Of a stretch of DNA of 64,000 nucleotides, positions 10,065 through 19,275 are shown one piece after another; position 1 is the stretch's first letter; each line of letters opens with the position of its first letter. The notes beneath the pieces are model-generated. The model made no database searches. It worked only from the letters and a program-made list of their open reading frames with translations, and was not told where the DNA came from. This DNA is from Arthrospira sp. PCC 9108 (lineage in GTDB: Bacteria; Cyanobacteriota; Cyanobacteriia; Cyanobacteriales; Microcoleaceae). The stretch covers positions 5,022,501 through 5,086,500 of the forward strand of contig CP066886.1 in NCBI GenBank assembly GCA_016745315.1, read 5' to 3'. The position numbers and the translations under genes were made by a program.

Positions 10065-10620
10065 CGGTGGGGCGGGTTTATTTATATCCTGGTGGGGATG
10101 GAAAATTGACGGCGGTGGGGCGGGTTTATTTATATCCTGCTGGGGATGCCAAATTGACGGCGGTGGGGCGGGTTTATTTATATCCTGGTGCGGATGCCAA
10201 ATTGACGGCGGTGGGGCGGGTTTATTTATATCCTGGTGGGGATGCCAAATTGACGGCGGTGGGGCGGGTTTATTTATATCCTGGTGCGGATGCCAAATTG
10301 ACGGCGGCGGGGCGGGTTTATTTATATCCTGGTGGGGATGCCAAATTGACGGCGGTGGGGCGGGTTTATTTATATCCTGGTGGGGATGGAAAATTGACGG
10401 CGGTGGGGCGGGTTTATTTATATCCTGGTGGGGATGGAAAATTGACGGCGGAACCCGCCCCTACAATTAATAATTGTCAATTGTCAATTATCCGGTGGGG
10501 TGGGTTTATTTATATCCTGGTGGGGATGCCAAATTGACGGCGGTGGGGCGGGTTTATTTATATCCTGGTGGGGATGCCAAATTGACGGCGGAACCCGCCC
10601 CTACAATTAATAATTGTCAA
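10065..10620. repeat. 48-bp tandem array with flanking palindromes
   Basis: Eight near-identical 48-bp units (GGGGCGGGTTTATTTATATC, CTGGTGGGGATG.., AAATTGACGGCGGT) run from about 10071 to 10450, then a GAACCCGCCCCTACAATTAAT end piece, then two more units and a second end piece by 10620. The unit's GGGGCGGGTTTATTTATATC is the reverse complement of the spacer motif in the array at 1-1900, so both belong to one repeat family. The open frame across it (16 residues per unit) is an artefact of a unit divisible by three. Confidence 0.92.
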
Positions 10621-10623
10621 TTA

Positions 10624-11133
10624 TTAAATTAATTTTTGCTTGAGTTGCTGTAATTTTTCGGGGGTCAGAATTACTTTAACATCCAATAATTGTGCCTGGT
10701 CTCTAAATAGTATCATTAAGCCATTATTGCCAACAGCAATATGAGGATTTTCTAGGTTTACAGTGTCATATTTCAGTTCAGGAATACTAACTTTAAGCAC
10801 CAGTTGCTGTTGAGATTGAGAGAAAATATAAAGCTGTTGGTGGTCAATGTCAAGGAATAATTTTCGGGGGGTGATACTACGTTGGTCTGCGCTGTTTGGT
10901 TTACTCCAAAAAATGGTGATTCCCCTAATTTCGGGGTTACAAATAACAAAATTTTCGTCAAACTTTTGGGGTTCCCAGTTTAACTGACTGGGGTCGGTAT
11001 CCTCTGCCATAAGTCGCTGTTGCCAGTCGATTTTAATATTCTTGAGGTTAGCCCACCATTCTCGGATAACTTCCAGGTTATTGGCATTATCAGGGTTGCT
11101 GCTGCCGGACTCCCAAATAATTGTGGTATCCAT
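10624..11133 (-). CDS. Hypothetical protein (169 aa)
   Basis: I do not recognise a family. The protein is soluble, acidic and rich in beta-prone segments (GITIFWSKPN, KLFLDIDHQQLYIFS, NNGLMILFRDQAQLLDVKVI), with two Trp-containing segments near the N-terminus. No signal peptide or membrane segment. The frame is clean and ends directly against the 48-bp array, which may act as its 3' boundary. It is transcribed away from the deacetylase gene, leaving a 63-bp divergent intergenic region that should hold both promoters. Confidence 0.7.
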   Translation of the reverse strand: MDTTIIWESGSSNPDNANNLEVIREWWANLKNIKIDWQQRLMAEDTDPSQLNWEPQKFDENFVICNPEIRGITIFWSKPNSADQRSITPRKLFLDIDHQQLYIFSQSQQQLVLKVSIPELKYDTVNLENPHIAVGNNGLMILFRDQAQLLDVKVILTPEKLQQLKQKLI

Positions 11134-11196
11134 GTTAATTGTCTCTAGTTGAATTTAATATTAGTTAGATTGTACAACCTGGATATGCACTGATTG

Positions 11197-12114
11197 ATGA
11201 ATTTGCCGATTGTTTTTCATCCTGACTATGTAGCGCCCTTGCCACCAGGACACCGTTTTCCGATGCCGAAATTTGGGTTACTTTGTGATATGTTGCTAGA
11301 AGAAGGGGTAATTAGGCGATCGCAACTTCACCTACCCAAACTGCCACCCACTGAGTGGATCGAATTAGTCCACCACCGGGACTATGTAAAGGGTTATTGT
11401 GAGGGTACATTAGACCCAAAAGCCCAACGTCGCATAGGTCTCCCCTGGAGTCCGGCATTAGCCCAACGGACTTGTATCGCGGTGGGAGGGGCGATATTAA
11501 CCGCTAAATTGGCATTATCTCACGGTCTCGCCTGCAACACCGCCGGAGGGACTCACCACGCCTTCCCTAACTATGGATCTGGTTTCTGTATATTTAATGA
11601 TATGGCGATCGCTGCCTGTGTCATGCAAAAATTAGGACTAGCCAAAAAAATCCTGATTGTGGATCTTGATGTACACCAGGGGGACGCAACGGCGGTAATT
11701 TTCCAAGATAACCCCCATGTGTTTACCTTTTCAATGCACTGTCAAGCCAACTTTCCGGCTAAAAAACAAACAAGCGATCGCGATATCCCCCTAGCTGTGG
11801 GTATGGAAGATGAAGAATATTTGCAAATTCTAGCCAGTCATTTACCGGACTTACTTACGGAATTTCGCCCGGATCTAGTGATCTATGATGCAGGGGTAGA
11901 TCCCCATATTGGCGATCGCTTAGGAAAATTAGCCCTAACTGACTCTGGGTTATGGCGGCGGGAAATGCAAGTTTTGTCCACCTGTGTGGGAATGGGATAT
12001 CCGGTGGCGGGAATTATTGGCGGTGGTTACTGTGAAGATATGCAGGGCTTGGTTTACCGCCATTCCCTGCTACACCGCGCCGCTACGGACGTTTATCGCC
12101 AGTATCGCCTGTAA
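11197..12114 (+). CDS. Histone-deacetylase-family (acetoin utilisation-type) deacetylase
   Basis: About 305 aa, zinc-dependent deacetylase of the arginase/deacetylase fold. Visible signature: GGTHHAFPNYGSGFCIFND near residue 118 (active-site His-His), VDLDVHQGDAT near 155 (zinc ligands Asp and His), and DAGVDPH near 230 (third ligand Asp). These fit class II HDAC-like bacterial proteins that deacetylate acetylated amines or protein lysines; the substrate is unknown. A TTG at 11194 is also in frame, but the ATG at 11197 is the better start. A DUF4126 membrane protein gene follows by 26 bp. Confidence 0.93.
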   Translation: MNLPIVFHPDYVAPLPPGHRFPMPKFGLLCDMLLEEGVIRRSQLHLPKLPPTEWIELVHHRDYVKGYCEGTLDPKAQRRIGLPWSPALAQRTCIAVGGAILTAKLALSHGLACNTAGGTHHAFPNYGSGFCIFNDMAIAACVMQKLGLAKKILIVDLDVHQGDATAVIFQDNPHVFTFSMHCQANFPAKKQTSDRDIPLAVGMEDEEYLQILASHLPDLLTEFRPDLVIYDAGVDPHIGDRLGKLALTDSGLWRREMQVLSTCVGMGYPVAGIIGGGYCEDMQGLVYRHSLLHRAATDVYRQYRL

Positions 12115-12140
12115 TTGGATCATAGTAATAAACTGAAAAT

Positions 12141-12710
12141 ATGATGATGATAAATTATCTGTTAGGGATTTTTTGCGGGGTTGGTTTAGGTGCGGCCTGC
12201 GGGTTTAGAATATTTGTACCCCCGGTAATTTTAAGCACTGCCGCCATATACGGCGATTTTGACCTACCCCCTGACTTAGAGATTTTGGGGACCGAGACGG
12301 GGTTAATAGCGGTGGCTACTCTGTTAGCTGTAGAGGCGATCGTCTATTTTATGCCCGGAGTAGATCACGCTTTAGATATCCTGGAAGCACCGATCGCTAT
12401 GGTGGTGGCTACTTTGATTGTAGCTGCATTTTTACCAGAGATGGAACCTCGGTGGATGTGGACAGTCTCTATAATTTTGGGGGCTGGATCAGCCGGAATT
12501 ATTGAGATGTTAATGGGTATTACCCGTGTGGCCTCTACTATGGCAACCGGAGGCTTGGCTAATCCATTGGTATCCACAATGGAGTTGCTCTGCGCTATGA
12601 TCTTATCAGTATTGGCGATTTCTCTGCCTATATTGGGGGCGATAACAGTGGCGATCGTACTGGTGTTGGCAGTCCAGAAAATTTTGAGACGTAATTGGCA
12701 GCGATCATAA
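12141..12710 (+). CDS. DUF4126 integral membrane protein
   Basis: 189 aa with five or six hydrophobic segments (near residues 4-22, 55-72, 83-100, 108-128, 145-165 and 165-182). The LGAACGFRIFVPPVILSTAA segment near the N-terminus and the GLANPLVSTME turn are typical of DUF4126, a cyanobacterial and proteobacterial family without assigned function. Three consecutive ATG codons open the gene; I use the first. It sits 26 bp after the deacetylase gene and may share its transcript. Confidence 0.88.
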   Translation: MMMINYLLGIFCGVGLGAACGFRIFVPPVILSTAAIYGDFDLPPDLEILGTETGLIAVATLLAVEAIVYFMPGVDHALDILEAPIAMVVATLIVAAFLPEMEPRWMWTVSIILGAGSAGIIEMLMGITRVASTMATGGLANPLVSTMELLCAMILSVLAISLPILGAITVAIVLVLAVQKILRRNWQRS

Positions 12711-12869
12711 GTTTCGATATAGGATTTCCCCCCCCAAAGTTGCCCCAGTTGCGGATGGTTTGTAAATGGCGATCGCCCCTGTTAAAATGGTAACAATGTC
12801 TCCAGTGATGCAGTGGCTTAGAATTGCTGTCAGCTAATATCAAAAAACCGACAGTGGGACACAACTACT

Positions 12870-13688
12870 ATGAAACTAGAATCAAACGCTGACATTTTAG
12901 CCCCTCTCAAAAATAACATTTTATTTGATAAACTACCTCCCAAAGCCCAAGAATGGGCGGAAAGTTTGCCTTGGGAACAGCGACGCTATTTACTATCTTT
13001 ATGTTATATCTTCTGTGCTTCCCAACCCGAAAAGCAAGCACAATTTTTAGATGATTATACCGCCGATGGCTTAGTGTCTAAATTACTGGAAGATATCGAC
13101 TCAATTAATCGCATTCAAAGATACTTTAACTGGTTTAAAGTCACTACACCCTTAACGGAAGTCGTCCTCAGAAAATATATCCGTCAGTTCTATATACACT
13201 CCGCCCAAGATGCTAGATGTCAGCCAGATATCTACTTGGAATCAGCTTTAAAATTAGTAGTCAGCACCAAAGAAAAAGAGAACGTTTTTAATTATATTGT
13301 CGGCTTTGAATTGATTAAAATTATGTTCAAAATGAGTTGGCAACAACACGAAAGACTAGCGAGATTGCAAAAAAACCAGGATGAATTCATCAAAAAATAT
13401 ATTAAACCTATCCAATATGCTCACCGCCTTAATCGCCTGGTTGTGCCTAAAGATGAAAAAGTCTTTTTTGCCAAACGGGATTATTTTGTGAAAGCACCGG
13501 AGGTAAGTCATGCCAAACTGATGGCTTTAATCATGGCCACTTTTACCACTGACCAAATTGTTGACTGTGGCTTTTCGGTAACTAGACATATCCATGCCCT
13601 CGAATTTGATTATGACTATATTTTTAACTTTTCCGAATCGGAAAGTATTTTTCCTTGGAACTCCGAATCAATGCTAGAATCTAGTTAA
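12870..13688 (+). CDS. Conserved cyanobacterial hypothetical protein
   Basis: 272 aa, mostly alpha-helical by composition, with no signal peptide, membrane segment or known motif that I recognise. Notable segments are LPPKAQEWAESLPWEQRRYL near residue 23 and a Lys/Arg-rich central helix (residues 165-205). It lies 60 bp upstream of gshA on the same strand, so the two may be co-transcribed, but I cannot link it to glutathione synthesis from sequence alone. Confidence 0.8.
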   Translation: MKLESNADILAPLKNNILFDKLPPKAQEWAESLPWEQRRYLLSLCYIFCASQPEKQAQFLDDYTADGLVSKLLEDIDSINRIQRYFNWFKVTTPLTEVVLRKYIRQFYIHSAQDARCQPDIYLESALKLVVSTKEKENVFNYIVGFELIKIMFKMSWQQHERLARLQKNQDEFIKKYIKPIQYAHRLNRLVVPKDEKVFFAKRDYFVKAPEVSHAKLMALIMATFTTDQIVDCGFSVTRHIHALEFDYDYIFNFSESESIFPWNSESMLESS

Positions 13689-13747
13689 CACTCACTCCCT
13701 AGACTCTATCCTAGTTTACGTTAATCTAAATTAAGTGAGGCACAAAA

Positions 13748-14899
13748 GTGTTACTACCCAAAGGCTTTGAAGTGGAAATGTACACGGGTACACCCCAAGG
13801 GGATATAGTAGGTTTTTCCGATAAGATAGTCAAAAATCTTGATGGGTTTGTCCGAGAACCAGATACTCGTAATGTGGAGTATATAACCGCCCCAATTTGC
13901 AGTTACGATCGCTCCCTTTGCGCTTTAGTAAAACCTCGGCAACAATTGCGACAATACCTGCACCAACTTGGCAACTACACCATTATACCAGGTAGCACCC
14001 TGTCTCTGGGCGACAGTCGGCGCTTTTACCGTTCTGACCCCAACAACCCCTATCATGCCTACATTCAGGAAACCTACGGAACTGATGTAGTTACCGCCAG
14101 CATCCATATTAACATCGGTATTGATGATCCGGAAGTGCTAATGCGTGCGGTGCGCCTAGTGCGAGTAGAAGCGCCATTGTACCTAGCCCTCAGCGCCTCC
14201 TCTCCCTTTTTGGACGGTAAACCCACGGGCTATCACTCCCATAGGTGGCATTTGTTCCCCAAAACTCCCCGCCACGTTCCCCTGTTTGAAAGTCATTCTC
14301 ATTATATCCAGTGGACTAATGAACAACTCGAAGCTGGATCTATGAGAAATGTGCGACACCTGTGGTGTTCGGTGCGTCCTAACGGTGTCCGTCGCCCCTA
14401 CAGCCTCAATCGCCTGGAATTAAGGATTTGTGACCTAATAGTGAATCCCATAGCCTTGCTGGCGACTACAGCCCTCCTAGAGGCGAGGTTATGGCAACTG
14501 ATGGAGACTCCCAACCTAGACCCCCTGGAATTGAGTAGCCTACCAGCCAACACCCGCAATCAGGAATTAGTGGCGATCGCAGATGCTAATGAGGAAGCAG
14601 TCGCCCACCGGAGTCTCGACGCTAACCTGAGACACTGGAAAGATGGCAGTAGTATTTTAGCCCGCGATTGGATCGAAAATCTCTATGCAGAAGTGTGGCC
14701 ACTGGCTAAACAGCGCGGTTTTAGCTGTTTTCTGTCTCCCCTCAAAAAGATTCTGCGGGAGGGAAACAGCGCCGGACAGTGGCTTAAACAGTATGAAAGT
14801 GGCATGGATACCCGCAGTATTATCAAAAAGGCGATCGCTGATGCTTATGAACAGGAACAGGAACTTGAAGATAAATTATGTCAATTACTGGTTACCTAG
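13748..14899 (+). CDS. gshA: Glutamate--cysteine ligase, cyanobacterial type
   Basis: 383 aa, the ATP-dependent ligase making gamma-glutamylcysteine, first step of glutathione synthesis. The protein opens with LLPKGFEVEMYTGTPQGDIVGF and contains ICSYDRSLCALVKPRQQLRQ and NRLELRICD, which I recognise from the cyanobacterial GshA family (distinct from the E. coli type). Length fits the family. The start is a GTG at 13748 behind AAGTGAGG; no upstream ATG fits the conserved N-terminus. Cytosolic; substrates are glutamate, cysteine and ATP. Confidence 0.93.
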   Translation: MLLPKGFEVEMYTGTPQGDIVGFSDKIVKNLDGFVREPDTRNVEYITAPICSYDRSLCALVKPRQQLRQYLHQLGNYTIIPGSTLSLGDSRRFYRSDPNNPYHAYIQETYGTDVVTASIHINIGIDDPEVLMRAVRLVRVEAPLYLALSASSPFLDGKPTGYHSHRWHLFPKTPRHVPLFESHSHYIQWTNEQLEAGSMRNVRHLWCSVRPNGVRRPYSLNRLELRICDLIVNPIALLATTALLEARLWQLMETPNLDPLELSSLPANTRNQELVAIADANEEAVAHRSLDANLRHWKDGSSILARDWIENLYAEVWPLAKQRGFSCFLSPLKKILREGNSAGQWLKQYESGMDTRSIIKKAIADAYEQEQELEDKLCQLLVT

Positions 14900-15045
14900 T
14901 GGGTTGATGCAAAAGACCTATTAATATATCTTATGTCCCCAGCCGGGGAGGAAATATAAAAAAAAGCTATGGAAATGTGGCTTTCCCCTCAGAAGTTGGG
15001 AATGATATAGTATTGACTTCTGGCAGCTAAATTCCTGGCTATTTC

Positions 15046-15519
15046 ATGCGATCGACTATGCCCCAACTCGTTCTAGTTAATCCTCAAATCCCCCAAAATA
15101 CAGGGAATATTGCCCGCACCTGCGCGGCTACCCAAACACCATTGCATCTGGTGGGTCCCCTGGGATTTGAAATTAGCGATCGCTATCTGAAACGGGCCGG
15201 ACTAGACTACTGGCCCTATGTGCCCCTGAAATACCATACCCATATAGAGGATTTCCGAGCCTTTCACCAACCATTAGGGGGCCGCTGGGTCGGATTTAGC
15301 GCCCGTGGAAAACAGAATTATGTGTCCTTTCCATTTCAGGAAAATGATTGGCTGCTGTTTGGTAGCGAGACAGAAGGGCTCCCTCCAGAAGTTCTAGCCC
15401 TCTGTCAAGCTACCGTCTACATCCCCATGTCTCAACCCAATGTCCGCAGCCTGAACCTCTCCGTTAGTGCCGCTGTAGGATTGTTTGAAGCCCGCCGACA
15501 ACTAGGTTTGCTGGCTTAA
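15046..15519 (+). CDS. trmL: tRNA (cytidine/uridine-34 2'-O)-methyltransferase
   Basis: 157 aa SPOUT-fold methyltransferase that adds a 2'-O-methyl group to the wobble base of certain tRNA-Leu species using SAM. Family motifs are all present: NPQIPQNTGNIARTCAAT at residues 13-30, FGSETEGLP near 104, and the knot motif IPMSQPNVRSLNLSVSAA near 125. Length is normal. ATG at 15046 gives MRSTMPQLV; the second ATG at 15058 is an equally plausible start because homology begins at MPQLVLVNP. Stand-alone gene. Confidence 0.93.
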   Translation: MRSTMPQLVLVNPQIPQNTGNIARTCAATQTPLHLVGPLGFEISDRYLKRAGLDYWPYVPLKYHTHIEDFRAFHQPLGGRWVGFSARGKQNYVSFPFQENDWLLFGSETEGLPPEVLALCQATVYIPMSQPNVRSLNLSVSAAVGLFEARRQLGLLA

Positions 15520-16085
15520 TCTCTGCCCCCAAACATAAGTTTTGATTATATCCTACTGGAGGAGTAGATCCATGTCTTCCGATAGATTTTTGTGATAAAT
15601 CAAAGGATGTCTGGGTGAGAGGGTAAAGTCGGCGTAAGGATTGATATATAAAGTTGTTGGGTACTTGAGTATATTATTCAAACCACCCGGCTACAGTTGT
15701 TAACCAACAAAACACTGGTCTGAGGGCATTGTGTTTTTGGAGGTAGATGGTGTAAAGTTTGATTCGGGATCAGCGGATTCCCAATCTGCATTTCCTGCCA
15801 ACTGTCTTTTATCTATGACATAAAGGGAATTGCTAGATAGTTAACTCACACTCTCAAACTTGGGGTAATTGATGGGTAAAGGTGGCTTGTCGAAATTCAA
15901 AAAGCAAGGTAATCTGACCTAATCAATATGGCTGGCAGTGGTTGGCCTCATGTAATCAGCATGATAAATATCACTTATCAGTTACTGTAATCGCAGGTTC
16001 TGCTTAAAGCCGTGTTAAATACAGATAACTGAGGAAAACCAGCCCCAAGGTACAGTTTAAGCGCTTCTCCATAGGAGGTCGTTCT
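15520..16085. promoter_or_regulatory. Long leader region of the M23 peptidase gene
   Basis: 566 bp without a credible gene. The last 90 bp before the start can fold: GCTTAAA (16002-16008) pairs with TTTAAGC (16056-16062), enclosing GATAACTGAGGAAAACCAGCCCC. The enclosed phrase resembles part of cyanobacterial ydaO-type (c-di-AMP) leaders, which often control cell-wall hydrolase genes, but the second half expected of that riboswitch is not evident. AGGAGGT at 16073-16079 is a strong ribosome site that fixes the TTG start at 16086. Confidence 0.35.
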
Positions 16086-18251
16086 TTGAAAGGAACAGTT
16101 CCACACAACAATCAACCTGTTGTTACGGGTGCCAATGAGACAGATATGAACTTGGAAACTACACAACAGGTCACAGTCCCCAGTCGGAGCCGGGTAAAAA
16201 CCTCTGCTGCGTTCTTGGGTTTAGCGATTGCATCAGGTCTTCTGTTTCCCGAAGGGGGTAGTGCTGCTACTGAGTCACTAACAGCCGATAGCACCAAAGC
16301 CATGCAGTCTTCTTCTAATCAAGCTGCATTTAATCAAAACGGCGACTCAGTATCTGATTCATCAGATTGGCAACCATCCATTCTGCGAAACCTGACAGAA
16401 TCTAATTCTAGGTCTATGGGTTCGACAACCCCAGTAGAACCAGCAGCAGTTATTGACCATCAGGAAAACGAGACTCAAGCCCAAGAGCAAGCCCAGCCAG
16501 GGTCTGTGGTTGTCTCGGAACCGTCTTTATCAAAATCTGAAGACAAACCTTTCCCCAATCAGTTTGACACCATCGAAAGGGTGGGGGGAAATAGCCTTAG
16601 CGGTTCAGACTCCTATAGCTCTAGCTCTGATGTTACGGAAAATACTGCCCCTAGCCCTCGTTTTTCTCAACCTTCCCAGGTTAGCAACGCGGTGAGGGAG
16701 ACAATTAGGGAAACTGACATCAGTTCCTTTAATCGGGTTCCGGGTACGTTGGTGATTGACTCTGACCCCAATCAGTCGGTTTCGGTGGTCTATAAGGTCA
16801 GCTCAGGAGACACTATCGATCGCATTGCTGAAGCTCACGGGGTCTCAGTCAATGATGTGATTAGAGCTAATAATTTGACTGACCCTCACTTGATTAAGGT
16901 TGATCAAGAACTGAGGATTCCTAAACGTTTGAATAACTATCTGACATCCCCAAGAGATAGTTACACAGCAGATCACGACTTAAACAACTCCAGAGTTGAT
17001 TTGGGAAGAACCCAAACTACTACTCCTAGCCACAGAGCATCTACTAGCGACAATACTCCGGGAGCTTCTGTGAGACTACGTTTGAGTCAAACTGTGACTC
17101 CTACGGTTCTCCCGTCGGAAATATCTGGCGATATCACTAAACCTATGGGCCTGAAAGTGGATTTGGGCGATCGCTTGGGTACATCAAATGATGGCGGCGA
17201 TCGCATCTGGCCCAGAAAACTCTCTGAACTCAGTCAACAAACCCCTGTCATAGAGTCTAACTATACTGATAACTCAACTACAGCTTCACGAAAGGATCTA
17301 TCAACTAGTGGTGAGTCCCAACCCAGTAGTAATGGGGAATTTAGTCTTGCTGATGCTGAGGAGAGAAGGCTTACCCCTCTCAATCGCCGCCACAGCAGCA
17401 GTAGACTCTATAGCGATCGCCTGAGAACTGAGATTGAGCGACTGCGAAACGAGTACCACGCTCAACAGTCTCAACCCACCTATTCCTATCAAACTGTCAG
17501 CTTTTCTCAGGAACCAGAAGAATTAGCAATCGAAGCCAAGGCGGAAAAAGCCGAAACCGCTGATCAGGTTTTCGCTGCTACTGAACCTAACCCCAGACGA
17601 CTACAACGGATTAATCCTCAGTTTAACCCCAGAGCCGACGAAGATCAAAGGAATCTCTATGGGGAAAATCCCTTAGACGGGGCTACTCAAGAGATTTCCC
17701 GCCGCCCGGAACCAGGTTCTGAGGATAGCCCCAACTCATTGGTTGCTACTGCTCCTATGGGGGCTAGTGCTTATGACCCACTTCATAACCCTACCCTGGG
17801 TCGCATTGTTTCCCCGGATTTGCCGCCACTCCTTGGCCCGGATGCTTACCTACCGGGAGGCTCCACAAGGTTTACTGGCTATATTTGGCCAGCCGAGGGA
17901 ATTTTAACCTCCGGCTACGGTTGGCGTTGGGGAAGAATGCACCGAGGTATTGATATTGCCGGTCCGGTGGGTACTCCCATCTTAGCAGCCGCTCCGGGAG
18001 TGGTTATCTTTTCTGGTTGGAACAGCGGTGGCTATGGCAACTTGGTCGAATTAGAGCATCCTGATGGCAGTGTTACCCTTTATGCTCATAATCACCGGAT
18101 TCTGGTGAGCAAGGGTCAGAGAGTTACCCAGGGTCAGCTAATTGCCGAAATGGGTAGCACTGGGTTTAGCACAGGTCCTCACTTGCACTTTGAAATTCAC
18201 CCCACCGGAAATGGGGCTGTCAATCCTATGGCTTTGTTGTCCAGGGATTAA
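16086..18251 (+). CDS. LysM plus M23-peptidase cell-wall protein (NlpD/EnvC type)
   Basis: 721 aa. A hydrophobic export or anchor segment at about residues 40-58 (FLGLAIASGLLFPEGG) is followed by a long Ser/Pro/Gln-rich linker. A LysM domain lies near residues 235-279 (VSSGDTIDRIAEAHGVSVND), then another disordered stretch. A C-terminal M23 domain at about 605-715 has the zinc-site elements HRGIDIAG and HLHFEIH. All catalytic residues look intact, so it is likely an active endopeptidase on peptidoglycan cross-links or a septal hydrolase activator. The TTG start is chosen because AGGAGGT sits six bases upstream; the next ATG would shorten the N-terminus by about 20 residues. Confidence 0.93.
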   Translation: MKGTVPHNNQPVVTGANETDMNLETTQQVTVPSRSRVKTSAAFLGLAIASGLLFPEGGSAATESLTADSTKAMQSSSNQAAFNQNGDSVSDSSDWQPSILRNLTESNSRSMGSTTPVEPAAVIDHQENETQAQEQAQPGSVVVSEPSLSKSEDKPFPNQFDTIERVGGNSLSGSDSYSSSSDVTENTAPSPRFSQPSQVSNAVRETIRETDISSFNRVPGTLVIDSDPNQSVSVVYKVSSGDTIDRIAEAHGVSVNDVIRANNLTDPHLIKVDQELRIPKRLNNYLTSPRDSYTADHDLNNSRVDLGRTQTTTPSHRASTSDNTPGASVRLRLSQTVTPTVLPSEISGDITKPMGLKVDLGDRLGTSNDGGDRIWPRKLSELSQQTPVIESNYTDNSTTASRKDLSTSGESQPSSNGEFSLADAEERRLTPLNRRHSSSRLYSDRLRTEIERLRNEYHAQQSQPTYSYQTVSFSQEPEELAIEAKAEKAETADQVFAATEPNPRRLQRINPQFNPRADEDQRNLYGENPLDGATQEISRRPEPGSEDSPNSLVATAPMGASAYDPLHNPTLGRIVSPDLPPLLGPDAYLPGGSTRFTGYIWPAEGILTSGYGWRWGRMHRGIDIAGPVGTPILAAAPGVVIFSGWNSGGYGNLVELEHPDGSVTLYAHNHRILVSKGQRVTQGQLIAEMGSTGFSTGPHLHFEIHPTGNGAVNPMALLSRD

Positions 18252-18392
18252 TGATCAATTCTTGGCTAAGAACGGACTTAGGTGGTTGCTCCCCTGGTCT
18301 GTTCTTCCCTTTGACGGGTTGAAAATTTTTTTTGGCGATCGCTTGCCATATATAAGGAAAACGTGCTATATTTATAAATCGTTGAGAAACAA

Positions 18393-18465
18393 GGCTCTGT
18401 AGCTCAGTGGTTAGAGCAGGGGACTCATAAGCCCAAGGTCGCAGGTTCAAATCCCGCCAGAGCCA
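18393..18465 (+). tRNA. tRNA with CAU anticodon (elongator Met or Ile2); integration target
   Basis: 73 nt with a perfect 7-bp acceptor stem (GGCTCTG/CAGAGCC), D stem GCTC/GAGC and anticodon loop CTCATAA (18424-18430). The anticodon stem is weak: only G420-G422 pair with C432-C434, and both end pairs (G419-A435, A423-G431) are mismatched. The T stem has one mismatch (A443-C455). CAU may be elongator Met or, if lysidine-modified, Ile2. Its 3' 23 nt are part of a 27-bp direct repeat with 39786-39812, so it is the attB of the element that follows. CCA is not encoded. Confidence 0.9.
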
Positions 18466-18469
18466 TTTA
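18443..18469. repeat. attL: 27-bp core overlapping tRNA 3' end
   Basis: AGGTTCAAATCCCGCCAGAG followed by CCATTTA, identical to 39786-39812. It covers the T arm and 3' acceptor strand of the tRNA, the usual target of tyrosine integrases, and restores a complete tRNA on the chromosome side. Confidence 0.92.
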
Positions 18470-18472
18470 ACT

Positions 18473-19275
18473 TAAACCCTTATCCTGACTACTATCGCGG
18501 GAATTGCTTTAACCCGATAGTCGTACCTAATTACTCAGATATTACTCACAATCTAGTCCTAGCACAGGAAAATAATTCTGTCAATAGGTTGATTACTCAG
18601 TCAATAAGCACAACTTAATCAATCTGTCAAATGCCTACTATCTCCCCCTAACCAAACACCGATAGGGTAACTCTCTCGTGATACCCGTCAATGGCAAGCC
18701 TATCGGTTCGTTACGAACCATTGACTGCTATCACATCGGTCGCACCCCTAAGAGTGTTTGTTTCGGTTATGGGGGGAGGGTATGGCTCAAATTTCAAAAC
18801 CCATAGGGGTAGTCAGATTATTAGTGAAATATTGAGGAGCCTACTCACTACCAACAAAATGCGATCGCATAATCACGACTAACCTGGCTATGACATACTG
18901 AAGCGATACCCCCAAACAACTTTTCAACTGGTAACTTGTTTCGTCATCTCTCGCTGATACCTACATAATCCTAGAGAATTGATTCCCCATCGAAACCGAT
19001 ACCTACATACCGCTAGACAAGTCTCCAATTTATAGGGGTACTGAGTTCCGCACAGGATGATTACCCCTAATAGACGGGTTAAGGTTTTGGCTTAGGGTGT
19101 TTATTGTGGGTAAACTAGGGGTGGGTTCATATAAACTTCCAATAGACTACTGGCAATAGACTACTGGCAAAAAATACAAACAACCCCTATCATGATAGGA
19201 CACGATAAGGGTTAAGGTTGTTATTGAGTTAGGGTTAGCTGTTAGGTGTTAGGTGTTAGGGTTTAGGGTTTAGCT
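18473..19275. repeat. Left long inverted repeat of the element (about 0.8 kb)
   Basis: Reverse-complement match to 34662-35443, with most blocks nearly identical and a few diverged or indel-containing (for example 18485-18530 and 19170-19235). Its inner edge carries TTAGGTGTTAGGGTTTAGGG, and direct copies of AATAGACTACTGGC sit at about 19139-19167. It contains one HIP1 site. The short frame 18679-18775 matches the small ORF of the right copy but is shifted by an extra G in a G run. No transposase is associated. Confidence 0.9.

Noticed and set aside
10067..10537. 156-codon frame of repeated VYLYPGGDGKLTAVGR
   Set aside because: A product of the 48-bp array; the same element is non-coding elsewhere in both orientations.
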